This document shows, piece after piece, positions 22,616 through 33,687 of a DNA stretch of 64,000 bases. The stretch is from Gnetum montanum (Eukaryota; Streptophyta; Gnetopsida; Gnetales; Gnetaceae). Position numbers and translations under genes: made by a program. Location: assembly GCA_015680685.1 (NCBI GenBank), contig MNCI01014907.1, positions 1,351 through 65,350 on the forward strand, read 5' to 3'. The notes under the pieces were generated by a model. It was not told the DNA's origin and ran no database searches. It saw nothing but the letters and a program-made list of their open reading frames with translations. Each line of letters starts with the position of its first letter. The first letter of the stretch is position 1.

Positions 22616-23415
22616 GGGCCTTGCTACAGACGCGTGGCCTGCCAATCACTCCCAACTGACCTCTGTGTAACCAACACACAGAAACATTAAGGCACTTCAT
22701 ACAGGAGTGCAACGTGACCAGACATTTTTGGCGTACGACTGGCCTCTCACCCCTAGATTTCTCCGGCAACTCACCGACGTTGGCTGCACTCTGGATTCTG
22801 TGGAAGGCCAGGAACGACTGTATCTTTAAAACGAGGGCCCTCCCTCCCATGGCCGTGCTTGCTAGCCGAACCTCACGCTATGAATCCTTACGCCCACCTC
22901 AAGTCTCCTGTGACTGGCCTTCAACGGCTCACGGGTTCCAGGTGCTGGTTTTCGAACATGGGGCAGCAACACCAGCGAAAGAGGCGGGATTCTGATGAGG
23001 AGGTTCATATGGTAGCGCCAACAATAAAAGATCATACCTGTGGCAACACGAGAGGACAACAATCCACTTCCCCTAACCAGTCGTCCATCCAGCCGCTGGT
23101 CTGGATTGCAGGCGTCCTTCATAACCAAATGACAGGCATCAGACAGATTGTTTAGGAAAATCAACGTCGCCTGAAGGCTAGACCAGGGCAGCCTTAGTTT
23201 CATTTGTAATTCTTGATGGGCGGTTGTCCGCCGGATAACGGCCCTTTCAGAGTAGGCTGACCACCGTGGGATTTCCGTGGCAAGGTAGGCCTGGGGATTT
23301 GTTTTTGGGGTGCTACCTTTGGGCGGCATGGGGCCAGTAGCTTTGGCCTGAGCTGTATAGATGTATAGCTGCATTTTTTCTGGAATTAATACACTCAACC
23401 TTTTCCGAAAAAAAA
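22616..23415 (+). mobile_element. 5'-truncated LINE with target-site duplication
   Basis: The element is flanked by perfect 15-bp copies of ACAACCGACTAATCC (22601-22615 and 23416-23430) and ends in a run of A preceded by AATACACTCAACC, as plant L1-type LINEs do. Its left part encodes the end of ORF2: a reverse-transcriptase zinc-binding motif (ETLRHFIQECNVTRHFW) and the LWILWKARNDCIF block that precedes the terminal RNase H. Only about 800 bases were inserted, as expected for incomplete reverse transcription. The perfect duplication suggests it is younger than most LTR elements here. Confidence 0.9.
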
Positions 23416-23430
23416 ACAACCGACTAATCC

Positions 23431-23779
23431 ACAGAAACAATTTTTTGTGGATCTGCTAAAAACTAAACAAAATACCCAAACCAAAACAAAACCTACCTCA
23501 AATCCTGCAGAACTTTGAATATCGCTCTCATGGCTGCGGCCTTTTCAAAATGGTGAAAAATGTGGCATAAAGATCTTCATAAAGTTAGCAACCCTAATTA
23601 AACCAACCAAACTTAATAACACTATTTAAATTAACCAAACTTAAGAGAATGAAAAGCATGCATGCTATCGTTTTAACATCATGGACATGGCATAAGAGGG
23701 TTGGATGTACACATAACCCATATGGATGGGCATATGCTTTTTCGCTAATATATACAGCACAATAGAGTTTATGATTGGA
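23431..23779. other. Spacer right of the LINE
   Basis: This is the continuation of the pre-insertion sequence. No recognisable feature was found. Confidence 0.4.
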
Positions 23780-24000
23780 TGGGCAAGGTTTACCCATATA
23801 AAGGGTAGCTTACGTATCCGACAATAAAGTTTATGATGGTTTCCAAAGCTTAGTTTCTGATAAAAGTTGGCTGAATAGTGTCTAAGAATAAATAGGCAGG
23901 GGCTTGCAACTTGGAATTTACAGCAGCAGACCATTGTTGTTAAACTTATTGGAAATTTTGGTTTAAGTTTTTAGAAAATAATCAATAACCCATTATTGTC
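23780..24000 (+). repeat. Fragment of the duplicated spacer unit
   Basis: It matches the right end of copy B (9430-9600): TTTATGATGGTTTCC, AATAAA-AGG-CTTGCA-CTTGGA-TTTAC, and TTGTTAAA. The membrane-segment ORF is not included. Confidence 0.6.
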
Positions 24001-25079
24001 CCGCCTAACTTCTTTTTAGACATTTTGTATTGGGCTGGTTTTTTTTTCTAAATTATAAAAACACAGCTGTTTATGGATTTAAAGGGATTTGTGCTTCGTG
24101 GATTTTTTATTGCAAATAACAGAAGCATGAAATCGTCCGTAAGAATCACCATTCGAGGAGTTTCGAGAATGGCCAGAATGTCCATTTCATAGTATTTTTG
24201 CTAGCTCATTAGGCACTATATTTGAAAGAAGAATAAATGATGAGATCAAAACAAACATCAGGTCTGTCAAGTAGGTTTGAGATAGAACCTAATTTTTATT
24301 AATATTTTATTAGTCTTGGACATTCCATCGAATTTACAAAGACATCAAAAAAAATCTACTTACCCTCTAGATTTTAGGAAGCTTATAATTTAAGTTAAAA
24401 AAATTATGAGAAGCTTAATCTAAAACTATGTTATTAAGAATTTAGTTCTAGTTCGTCTCTTGCCTTGCTTGTTGTGTACTACAGAAAGGGTGGGTGTTTT
24501 CGTCGGTCCTTCCAAATCAAATATCACTTTAGCTAATTTTGCTTCATGTTACTTTCCAATAACTTGCTGCTCATATTTTGCATTTACTAAATCCCATAAT
24601 AGTTTTAAGTGATAACTGCATCTTTAAGGTGATAACTGCATCTTTAAGGTTAGATATAGGTTAGTATTAAAGTTTAGTTCCTTCTAACCTTGTTATGTGA
24701 TCTTCTTTGCATATGCCTGGAACATCTAAGACTCTATTCCTATGATTTATCACTTTGAGTTGTTATCTAATTTATGTATTGTACAAATTATCTCTTCTAC
24801 TTTATCTAATGTCTAGATTGTACAAATTATCTCTTCTACTTTATCTAATGTCTCGATTGTACAAATTATCTCTTCTACTAACATTTAACATCCATTCAAG
24901 CATTCCTATGTTTGCCACATTGATTTGTTATTGTTCATGCCTCTTTTGTAATGAGATTTTGCATGGTTTTACAAGTTGCCAAATTGACACTAATCCTTCT
25001 TACTAAGGCCTTTGTAAAGGTATTTATAATGGTATTGAGCATCTACTTTATAATGTTTTTGGAATAATAATTACACTAA
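24001..25079. other. AT-rich spacer
   Basis: No gene was found. It includes a local 22-bp duplication (GATAACTGCATCTTTAAGGT, 24611-24650) and the 39-bp tandem listed separately. Confidence 0.45.
24776..24872. repeat. 39-bp tandem repeat, about 2.5 copies
   Basis: The unit TTGTACAAATTATCTCTTCT... is repeated with period 39. Because 39 is divisible by three it produces a repeated 13-residue frame (LYKLSLLLYLMSR), which is not evidence of a gene. Confidence 0.85.
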
Positions 25080-25210
25080 AAGGGACCACCACTTGGAGTG
25101 ATGTTAAGGTAATTGTTTCTCAAGTCATAAGACTTGGGTTTGAGCCTGGATGCAACCACTCGAAAGAGTTTAAGCTTTTACTCATCTATCATGTCTCCCA
25201 AAAGCTGATG
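25080..25210 (+). repeat. tRNA-derived SINE remnant
   Basis: A-box-like GTGATGTTAAGG is followed by B-box-like GGGTTTGAGCCTG (about 35 bases apart) and ATGCAACCACTCG. This is a tRNA-type internal promoter layout. The body is short and has no clear flanking duplications. Confidence 0.5.
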
Positions 25211-25394
25211 TTGGCGATTCTAGTGGACATAGTAAAATGGAAGTAATAACTTAGTTTCATATTAATGCTTTTAACAAAGACAACAATGATGCAATGCTAA
25301 GTGCTTAATTGAATGCATCAATTTTAGAATACTTTTGTACAAAATTTTTTAAACCATAACTCAATGCTATCTGCTAAAATTAAACCTGTGACTT

Positions 25395-25862
25395 GGGTTT
25401 CAATGCCTTGACTCTTATGACTAAGGTAACACGTCACTAATTATTTTTTAAAAAATAGGGCATTCACATTTTTAATTGAAATCTTTTTCTTAATGGTAGT
25501 TTTATTTTAAGTTTAATTAGCATTAAAGTATATTTGGAAGACTTGAATTTTTTAAGTGATTCATAGAACATTGGTAAAATAAAAGTTCTTACACACATGT
25601 TTCATGTTTTATCTCTTCGGTGGATTCGAATAAACAATAAACCATGAACCAATATTAAACACCCAACATTTGGTATTACTTACATAATCTTAATATTGCT
25701 TCAATTTCAACTGCTTTAATTTATAAGCAACTCCTTAAATTTTAAAAGCTCTAAATCACTGGGGTAACACTAATTTATAAAGTTTTCTTTTTAAGTTTTA
25801 TGAAAGTTTCATATTGGCTAAATGTCTTGTTTATATATAGTCATATATCTTCCCTACCCATT
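25395..25862. repeat. Dispersed repeat R, copy 2
   Basis: Homologous to 18324-18790. It ends directly at the LTR beginning at 25863. Both copies therefore abut a family-G LTR, but at opposite ends. Confidence 0.75.
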
Positions 25863-26673
25863 TGATGAGCAACATGTACCCCCTACATGAAACCATACAA
25901 ATCATTAGCATTCACGTATAATTTGGTCAAATTCTATGGATGGAACTAGTGTGGTATCTAGATTGTTAAGCATTGATCACGAGTCATTGTCTTCTCACTT
26001 GGACTAGTGGTAGCTTTATAATGTATGGTTTAGTCCAAAGTGAGGCATATGATTATGATGTTCTTGAGGCCTTAAACTAACCTTAACAATAACATAGAAA
26101 TTAATTATTTAATCTAATTAATAACAAGAAGATAAATTTTAAGTTAGCCTAAGGATGATGAATGTTCGTCTCCAACTTGTTGTACATGTCCTGAACTCAC
26201 CTATCCATTACTGGGATTACCAAGTGTTATGCTACTGGGTGAACCAAGCAATAACACTGTTGGGATTGCCAAGTGAATACGTGTTTATGCTCAAATCTGG
26301 TCACACTGATTTCATCGATTAATTAACATATACGAAAATGTAAATGTTAACTAAGTACATAGAAAATAAATTGTGTTGAAAGTAAATCTATTCTAAGTTA
26401 AAGAGTTGTGATGAATTAGAATCAATCTTGATCTTATTATCATTCATGGAATGTGTCTAGGCACAATGCCACTCAAATAAGATTTTGTAAAATTGACTCA
26501 AATCCATGTTGTAGGCACTCATTGATTGTTTGCTAGGATTATGGGAGAAAACTACAAGAGTCTCGCTACACTACTAACCAAATGATGCCAAATACACAAC
26601 AGGTGCTTCCATATTTATAGGCGAAGACAGACACTGCATTGATGCATCTACCCATGTATCGAGTGATTCATCA
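25863..26673 (-). mobile_element. Family-G 3' LTR (minus)
   Basis: It starts TGATGAGCAACATG and ends GTGATTCATCA, with a purine tract complement (TACCCCCAC) immediately to the right, so it is the 3' LTR of a minus-strand element. It is more diverged than the E2 LTRs and has few GATATC words. Confidence 0.8.
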
Positions 26674-27618
26674 TACCCCCACAACTAGCTAAAAACTCAT
26701 CCTCGATTTAAATATAAATGGACAAAGTTTCATTACAAACATTGTGGGGTGACCAAGACTAAATTGTCTACATTTACAAAATTGGAGTGTCGTGTTGCAA
26801 AATTTTATTTGAGTGGATGTAGTACAAAATGATGAAAAGACTGGACAAACATCAAAGTTTGCAAAATTGCAAAGGTCTTCAAAAATCCACTAAAGATGAA
26901 TCTTCTTGTTGTCACTAGTGGTAATAGACTTCCCAACCTTGATTGTTATGTTGATGCTTCTCTTCTATGTAGAACATTTTTGAGGGATGGACTAAAATTT
27001 CTTCTCCTTGTCCCATGGATCTAACAAATATGTGATATTTGAGCTCTATGTAGAACATTTTTGAGGGATGAACTAAAATTTCTTTTCATCGTCTCATGGA
27101 TCTAACAAATATGTGATGTTTGAGTTTTAATCTCTTTATGTGCTACTATTTGTCCATGGGAATAGCCTCCATTGTTCTCCTCTTAGCCTCATGTCCTTTG
27201 CTTTTACAAGACCTTTAACCTTAGGGATTCCATTTGGCATTATCTAAAATCACCAAAGAATCAATGTTAGTTTTGATAGTTTCCCATTAATGATTAACCC
27301 TTTCTGAATCCTTAGTTAGCTTAAAACTCCAAAACATTTTAGCATATAAGCCCAAGATGATTTCATAATAACATTTCCCAAGGCTCTAAGGTAACTAAAA
27401 TCATCAAGTTATTCAAGTTATTTTGATTATTTTTGCTATTAGTTACCATAATGTTCAAAATGGGGTGTTAGAAAAATTTCAAAATTACGTTCTTAACCCT
27501 TCCATGATAAATGATCTTAACTTTGAAAGTGCACAAGTTTTTGAACAATTAAAACCAAAAGTTTGGTTCAAAAAATGGTCAAGAAATTTTGAATTTAGAG
27601 AAAATTTCAATATAAAAG
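26674..27618 (-). mobile_element. Internal 3' part of the same minus-strand element
   Basis: The 3' region follows the LTR on the minus strand. An about 75-bp block (CTATGTAGAACATTTTTGAGGGATG...) is duplicated at 26968-27050 and 27041-27125. It is cut at 27619 by the next LTR, which is inserted in the same orientation. No domain remains readable. Confidence 0.55.
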
Positions 27619-28436
27619 TGATGAGTGGTGAGGTACCCCTACGCTCAACCATAAAAATATGAGCATTACGTGCAATCTAGTTGAACTCTACAGACTAAGT
27701 GCTTATGCACCTTCACAAAACAAGGATGAGTTAGGCGATCGTTGTCTTCCAAAGCTTACTCATATGGCATGATTGTATGGTCAAAGTAAACTTGAGGTAT
27801 ATGATTTGTATGCTTTTTATGTTTTATGTCCTGGTGCTAAAGAGGAAAGAAGTGAATTAATTGAATAACTAATTTAAATTAACTAATCAGCTAGGTCCTA
27901 ACTAGTCCTAACACCAGCATCTGCTCCCACTTTCTGTACACATCCTGAACTAGTGTAACACTCTTGGGATTACCAAACGCTAATTGTTACTGGGTTACCA
28001 AGTGTTCCACGCATGCTCGAAGTGGTTGTACTGAGTGTGCTTACTTGTGAAAATTAATGAATCAATAAAAGCAACATTAATTAACTAATAAAAGAATTAA
28101 AGAACTATAAATAGCATTAAGGATGAGAGATAAGCTATTTTGAATGTTGCAAGGTTTATCACAAAGTTCATCTTTATTTCTGAACACAAGGTGTGCTTAG
28201 GTTCACAATGCTAAAATAAAGATCCGTTCACTTTATGACTCCTACTGGGGGTACTTAGAAATAATTCTAACTTTGAGAGGGAGAAACTACAAGAGTTTGG
28301 GTAAAGGACTAAGAACTAACTGCCAAATGAATTGCACCTGCCTCTTATTTATAGGCAACGAGACAAGTCCTAATATCGGATTTCCGATATCACTTGGTAG
28401 GATATGATATCGCAGACCTAATATCATGACTCATCA
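27619..28436 (-). mobile_element. Family-G 3' LTR (minus)
   Basis: It is complete from TGATGAGTGGTGAGG to ATGACTCATCA. It carries GATATC words in U3, a TATTTATAG TATA complement, AATAAAGAT words and the ACACA...TGTG stem. The purine tract complement lies on its right, so the element body extended rightward. Confidence 0.85.
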
Positions 28437-28655
28437 TATCCCCACAATTGAATGAAAACTCATCCTTGAGTTCCTTACAAAATATTGGAAAGGTATGGGA
28501 TTATTGACTGAATGACAATTAACAATGACATGGGATGATAGACTTAGAGTGCTCAGGGAACGGATCGACAAATATATTATAGCATTGGTGTTCATGCCCA
28601 TTGTGGTGAACATTGTATATAGATGACATCCAGATCCTCATTTGATAGCTTGAAG

Positions 28656-28699
<44 letters not shown>

Positions 28700-29234
28700 A
28701 TGCATTGTTGCCGATGTCGAAATTGTGCACACCATTGTTCATCCATAGCCACATGTTCAAACTTGTTCCTTGCATAAACGCTCCAGCTCTAGTCCATCTT
28801 GAGTGCTCCCTCTTATCCTAGTCTATTGTTCGTGTAATTTCCATCTGCACACACAACACACTCACGGATTAGCAAGGGTAGATAACACCTAATGCAGCTG
28901 ATACCTTGCCTTGACATAAAGCACATTGGCTAGGTTGTGGGTATGGCAGATACTGGGTTAGAGGTTTATGACTAATAACTACCAAAGGTGTAGGGGTAAG
29001 ATAATTATGGAATGTAAAAATTTGTGACAGGGCCCCCACAACTAAGAGCAAACCTCCGGTAGCAATAGGGTGGAAAACTTTAAAGAATAGGAAGGATAAG
29101 AGAAATAACAATGGTGAAGCCAATAAAACAAAAGCAAAAATGGATGTCATTGATGGAGTGAATGAGAAATAGTTGATTGCAAGAAATGTTGAAGGGAAAG
29201 AGCTTAACAATTGCACCAAAAAGGAATGCTAATG
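28437..29234 (-). mobile_element. 3' UTR of the family-G element with GA microsatellite
   Basis: This is the reverse complement of the region before the E2 3' LTR (41500-42187). It includes a pure GA run at 28662-28694 at the same place as the CT run in E2. It is cut at 29235 by the next LTR. Confidence 0.75.
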
Positions 29235-30499
29235 TGAAACACCACAAAATTTCGAGCTTAGTACTCCTCCAACAAGAATCGAGCTAAGTCATGATGTTCT
29301 CCAACACGATTAAAGCTTGAGGGCCCATGGAAAACCACGGTGACATCTGGTATTAAGCATAGCAACTTCGGAGCTCAAAATACTTAGTTTACACTAAGTA
29401 TGTATTCTCAGTGTATACACCTAGCGTATACGCCCAATATTCATAGCGTATACGCCCAGCGTAGATGTCTAGCGTACACGCCTCACATGTACGCTTAGCA
29501 GGTATGACTGATGTATACGCCCTGCATGTAATCCCCGAAGATGGCATGGAAACAACACTGCAGAGCAAAATTTGGTACAAGGCATCAACTCACATGAACA
29601 GAGAAATCATCAAGTGTTGACATCAAGCATTCTAAAGTCTATACGCTGAGTATGTACATCCTGCGTGTCCAGTGTATACGCCTAGCAGACACAGCATATA
29701 CGCCCAGCACATACATCATGCACGCCTAGCGTATAGGTCATGCACGCCCAGCGTATACGTCCAGAGTCTACGCCCACCAGATACAGTGTATACGCCCAGT
29801 AGATATAGCATGTTGTACACTTGTCAAATCTTATTCTTTCGCACCCAGTCAATGTGCCACATGTCACCCAACCTGAGTCTAATGACTAAACCTGTATAAA
29901 AACCCCAATTTTCCATTAGATCAGGGTGGGCAATTTGGAGCAAACTAGAGATAGAGAGAAAAATAGAGATGCTAAGAACCAGAGCAGGGAATCCTATACG
30001 CTGGACCTCAACCCTATATGCTGAGCATCCGGCCTCTACATTGTGCCTGCAGTTTGAACTAGCACACAGTCATCCCTGCATCCACCTGGGCTATTCGTCT
30101 GCCTTGTGTCAAAGCCACAACTACGTTAGACTGGTGCATTGTAACTCTCATTTTGTAATAATATTGCTACACTTTCTTTCTAAAATCTGTTATAGTTTTT
30201 CATTAATTGTTGCATGTTTACTGTTTACGATATTGCATGTTTACGCTCCGTTTACACCAGTTACACTGTTTATGCTTCATTTTACCTCAGTTACGCCGTT
30301 TACGTATAACCCAACGTATAGCACATCGGTGTATGTTCGGGGAAATCCTTGCCTGATCCGTGTGCGGACCACCTAAGGTACTCTGCCTTCGTTCATTTTA
30401 TCTTGCCCTCAAAGCGAAGGTAGGGTCTTCTGTGCGTGTCTGGAGATCTCCAAGTTTTTGTTTCCTTCCAGCCGAAGACCGATGATTTCAGACGATACA
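29235..30499 (+). mobile_element. LTR of element E5 (family C)
   Basis: It starts TGAAACACCACAAAATTT and ends GACGATACA just before a primer-binding site. U3 is packed with GCGTATACGCCCAGCGTA-type palindromic words (29395-29810). TATAAAAA lies at 29895-29902. The same LTR family occurs as solo copies at 49411-51103 (+) and, more distantly, at 38894-40467 (-). It is 5' because the internal region follows on the right. Confidence 0.85.
29895..29902 (+). promoter_or_regulatory. TATA element of E5 LTR
   Basis: TATAAAAA lies mid-LTR at the position expected for the U3/R promoter. The homologous solo LTR has TATAAAAA at 50531. Confidence 0.6.
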
Positions 30500-30504
30500 G
30501 AAAT

Positions 30505-30523
30505 TGGTGCTAGAAGGAGGGCC
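30505..30523 (+). promoter_or_regulatory. Primer-binding site of E5
   Basis: TGGTGCTAGAAGGAGGGCC lies five bases after the LTR end. Nearly the same word follows the LTRs of A (33099) and E3 (45660). Confidence 0.7.
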
Positions 30524-30624
30524 AAACTGCTTAAAACTTACTATGCTTCAAAACTTCTAGCGTCTACGCTGTTCAGTATACGTCGACCTTGTCTGCAAAC
30601 TTCTCAGCATCTACGTTGTTGAGC

Positions 30625-30911
30625 GTCTACGCTGTTTAGTATAGGCTACACGCTCTACATCGTAGACTCGTCTACGCTGCTGTTAAGTATACGCTACATG
30701 CTCTACGACGTAGAGTCATCTATGCTGCTATTTAGTATATGCTGCACACTCTATGCCGTAAACTTGTCTATGCTGCTGTTCAGTATACATTGCACACTCT
30801 ATGCCGTAGACTCGTCTACGCTGCTGTTCAGTATACGTTGCACACTCTACACTGTAGACTTTTCTACGCTACTGTTCAGTATATGCCGCACACTCTACCC
30901 TGTAGACTCCG
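30625..30911 (+). repeat. 48-bp tandem array in E5 leader, about six units
   Basis: The unit runs from GTCTACGCTGCTGTTCAGTA to CGTAGACTC with period 48 (first step 45). Each unit is bounded by inverted GTCTACG and CGTAGAC, so each could fold as a hairpin. The period is a multiple of three, so open frames across it are repetitive artefacts. Confidence 0.85.
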
Positions 30912-31084
30912 TCTACGCTGCTTAGCATATACGCTGCCACTATACGCTGTCATTATACGCTGGTCATTCAAGCCTATACACTGAGACCTAGTCTATATGT
31001 TGTACGGCACCAACGTAGGTTTACACCGCATTAGGTATACTAGTTTCATATCCCTTCATTGTGTCATATTCTCAACTGTTCATC

Positions 31085-31435
31085 ATGAACATCGCAAACT
31101 CCAACGCTACAACCACACCAGTCATAGACCTTGGAGGCACCATGGCCGTTCAACAGCCTGTGGTACAACCCACAGTGGGTCCCCGCTGGTCTCTTAGATT
31201 GCAAGGGAGGAACCCCTCGTCTAATATTATAACTCAAGACCAGTACAATTTCATATGCATGAAAATACAAGCCGGCCTAGCTGTGGACCGAGCTGAAATG
31301 GAAGCTAAGAAGCAATACAACTTTTCTATAGGGGAGGACAAGAGTTCATTCCTTCCCTGTACGATATCATCCCTATTCCAAGGCCTTACTCTGAGCTCAT
31401 CTCACAACTCCTCCTACAAAGGAGCTAGTCTCTAG
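31085..31435 (+). pseudogene. E5 gag leader ORF
   Basis: Starting at ATG 31085, the protein resembles the leader of E3 at 46061: both have an N-terminal Ala/Thr/Val-rich segment, then WSLRLQG or RSLRIQ, then QYNF followed by a KxQxxL helix with EMEAKKQYNF or ELKEKRSFEF. This is the region upstream of the gag core in the retroviral-like polyprotein. A frame change follows before 31543. The element ends at about 31691 against LRR sequence, so gag core, protease and pol are missing. Confidence 0.65.
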
Positions 31436-31542
31436 ACCAGCCTGTAGTAAATCCTCAACTCGCAGAGGAGGATGACTTCGCAGCCCAATCTGAGCATGAA
31501 GATTCGTACCATACTCTTAGTCAACAAACCTATGTCAACCCG

Positions 31543-31962
31543 TTGTTTCATCCAGCCACAGGGAAAATTACATCCCTTCAACCATTTAGATTCACCCAAG
31601 CACAAATACCTCAACAAGAATCATCCGCACTTGTTCATATTCCTCCTGCAATCGACCCGCAACTCAATACACTTCCTCTTGCTATTCTCCTTGTAGACAT
31701 GCATCAAAATGCTTTTACAAGCTATGTTCCTTCTCAGTTGGGCACACTAAAAAACCTATCTCTGCTCTACTTGTGGAAAAACAACATGATAGGCAGCATT
31801 CCCCCATCTTTAGGGAACTACAACAATCTTCATAAACTTATATTTGATGAAAATAATCTAACGAGAGTCATTCCTCTACAGCTTGGAAGGTTGCTACTAA
31901 ATGTTTTCAATGTAATGTCCAATTGTCTTGTAAATTATGGCTATGCCAAAATTTATATTTAA
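31543..31962 (+). pseudogene. Chimeric open frame: E5 gag fused to LRR fragment
   Basis: The first 50 or so codons are Pro/Gln-rich retroelement leader. From about 31692 the frame continues without a stop into receptor LRRs (DMHQNAFTSYVPSQLGTLKN, then GSIPPSLGNYNN). It is probably accidental but is open for 139 codons. The LRR part then ends at a stop where the receptor copies continue. Confidence 0.6.
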
Positions 31963-32702
31963 TTTTTTCTTTTAAATTCCTCCAGCTTAAATGTTTTGGA
32001 TGTTGCTAGAAGGGTTCCCACTCAACCTATCAACACTACTTTTGAATGGGACCTTTATATGTGGTCCAATTCCTTAGAAGTCCTTGGCAAGCCTAGAAAA
32101 CTTGATAAGTCTTGATTTGTCTGAGAACAAGCTCTCAGTTCATATTTCTAGGTCGATGGGAGAAATCAAGAAAATTTAGAGAATTTCTCTAGGGAACAAC
32201 AAATTGCAAGGCAACATACCCTCCAAAATTAGGAGGCTTACCTCTACTCTGTATGAGCTTTCAATACAAAATAACTACTTGTTGGGGGGAATTCTTGATG
32301 CAATTGGTAACCTAAAAAACCCAAGACATTTAGTCATGGTTGATAATAACCTTGCCAAGTACCATTCCTTCTAGGTTAGGATAATGTAATAATTTATAGC
32401 TTTTGGACCTTTCTTCAAATAAGTTCGATGGCTCCATCCCACTGAAAATGGCAAATCTCTACAACATTTAAATCTACTTCAATTTGTCACACAATTCCTT
32501 GCATTAAAGATTGCTAGTAGAAATTGGTAAGATGATTCACACTAAATCCATAAATGTTTCAACAAATAAAATTAGTGACACTATTCCATCTGATCTTGGA
32601 GGTTGCAACAACCTGCAACATCTGAATTTATCGTTTAATGAGTTTGAAGGATTAATTCCAAGGTCTTTGAGCCAATAGCAAAACCTTATGCCATGAACAT
32701 GT
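31692..32702 (+). pseudogene. LRR receptor-kinase fragment interrupted by element A
   Basis: This corresponds to LRR 8 to about LRR 22 of the receptor at 19227-22271, in plus orientation. Landmarks are MHQNAFTSYVPSQLG, ELSIQNNYL-like words near 32250, and the FDGSIP-type repeat near 32420. It has many stops and frameshifts. Homology ends at 32698-32702, immediately before an LTR start, so the gene fragment was the target of element A. Confidence 0.85.
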
Positions 32703-33089
32703 TGATGTCCACACTCCCATGTTCTCATGGGGTCATGCTTATCAATGTCTCTATTTCTCTCTCTTAATAACCATAGTAAAAATCATGCGAGTAGTGGGCA
32801 TTTGAACTACTGGGTGGTGGCCATTCATGGTGGAAGTTACAATCATTAGTGGTGAATGTTACAAGTAGAACATGGTGGCAATTACTTCATGGTTGTTATG
32901 TGCATTCGTGGTGGAGGATGTGGGCATTAATGGTAGGCATTACGAACTTGCATCATAGTTCTATAAAATGGCAACAAAGGCAGTCTTCAAAAGGGGGGTT
33001 TCCCTACCCATACAGGAGGCACCCTAGGCAATAGTCTCCTAAAATCAGTTTTCTTTCCCACTGTTGGTGTGACCAAAATTTGTGCATCA
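32703..33089 (+). mobile_element. Probable 5' LTR of element A
   Basis: The segment begins TGATGTCC, ends TGTGCATCA (short inverted ends TGATG/CATCA), contains TATAAAATGG near 32962, and is followed after nine bases by a primer-binding-site word. No second copy lies in the window, so the left boundary rests on the LRR homology break and the inverted ends. Confidence 0.55.
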
Positions 33090-33098
33090 ATGCCTTTT

Positions 33099-33117
33099 TG
33101 GCACTAGAAAGAGGGCC
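33099..33117 (+). promoter_or_regulatory. Primer-binding site of element A
   Basis: TGGCACTAGAAAGAGGGCC differs by few bases from the equivalent words in E3 and E5. Confidence 0.65.
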
Positions 33118-33687
33118 ATATCTCTTACCTTTATTATCCCATTTTCTAAAATATTTATTTTTTTGTCCTTTTCCAATCCCTATTTTGTTTCCCAAAAATT
33201 TCATTTTTCTAATTTCAAACATATTTTATTTAAAATTTCTATTTTTAGCCATTATTTTGAAAAACCTTTTTACAGAATTTTCAAGCCCTTTTTTTCCTGT
33301 TCTCAAAACTTTATTTCCTTAAAAATTTTGGGTCTAATCACCCATTTTTCTTTAATCCCTTTTTTAAAAAAACAAAAAGCCCTTCTTTCTCAGTCCCATT
33401 TTTGAATTTTTGTTTTGGCGTTCCTTACCTTGGTCCTAGAATAGGTAAGGTGGTTTTATTTAGTTATGCAATTTTAAATATATTTTTTCTAAAATTTTGC
33501 ATTTTACTATTTCCTTTTTAATTTTATAAGTATTGCAATTTTATACATTTATTTTTCTTTCGAAGAAAATATAGCATATTTTAGGATTTTTTTTAACAAA
33601 AAAATTATTATTTTAGTATTTTCTTTTCTTTTTATGCAATTTTATAGTTTCATTCTAACAATTATATTTTATAGTTTTGTTTTATGA
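33118..33687 (+). other. T-rich leader of element A
   Basis: Strongly pyrimidine-biased untranslated leader between PBS and gag, with many TTTT runs. Open frames in it (33080-33405) encode only Phe/Leu/Ile-rich low complexity and are not genes. Confidence 0.6.

Noticed and set aside
22862-23440. 192-codon minus-strand frame
   Set aside because: It lies antisense to the LINE and contains no domain. The plus strand shows ORF2 motifs, a poly(A) end and target duplications.
25080-25210. A functional tRNA gene
   Set aside because: Only A- and B-box-like words are present; no acceptor stem or anticodon arm can be drawn.
30698-30984. Repetitive 75 to 81-codon frames
   Set aside because: Translation of the 48-bp tandem array; open in more than one frame.
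33080-33405. Phe/Leu-rich 80 to 107-codon frames as a membrane protein
   Set aside because: Low-complexity translation of the T-rich leader of element A, open in two frames.
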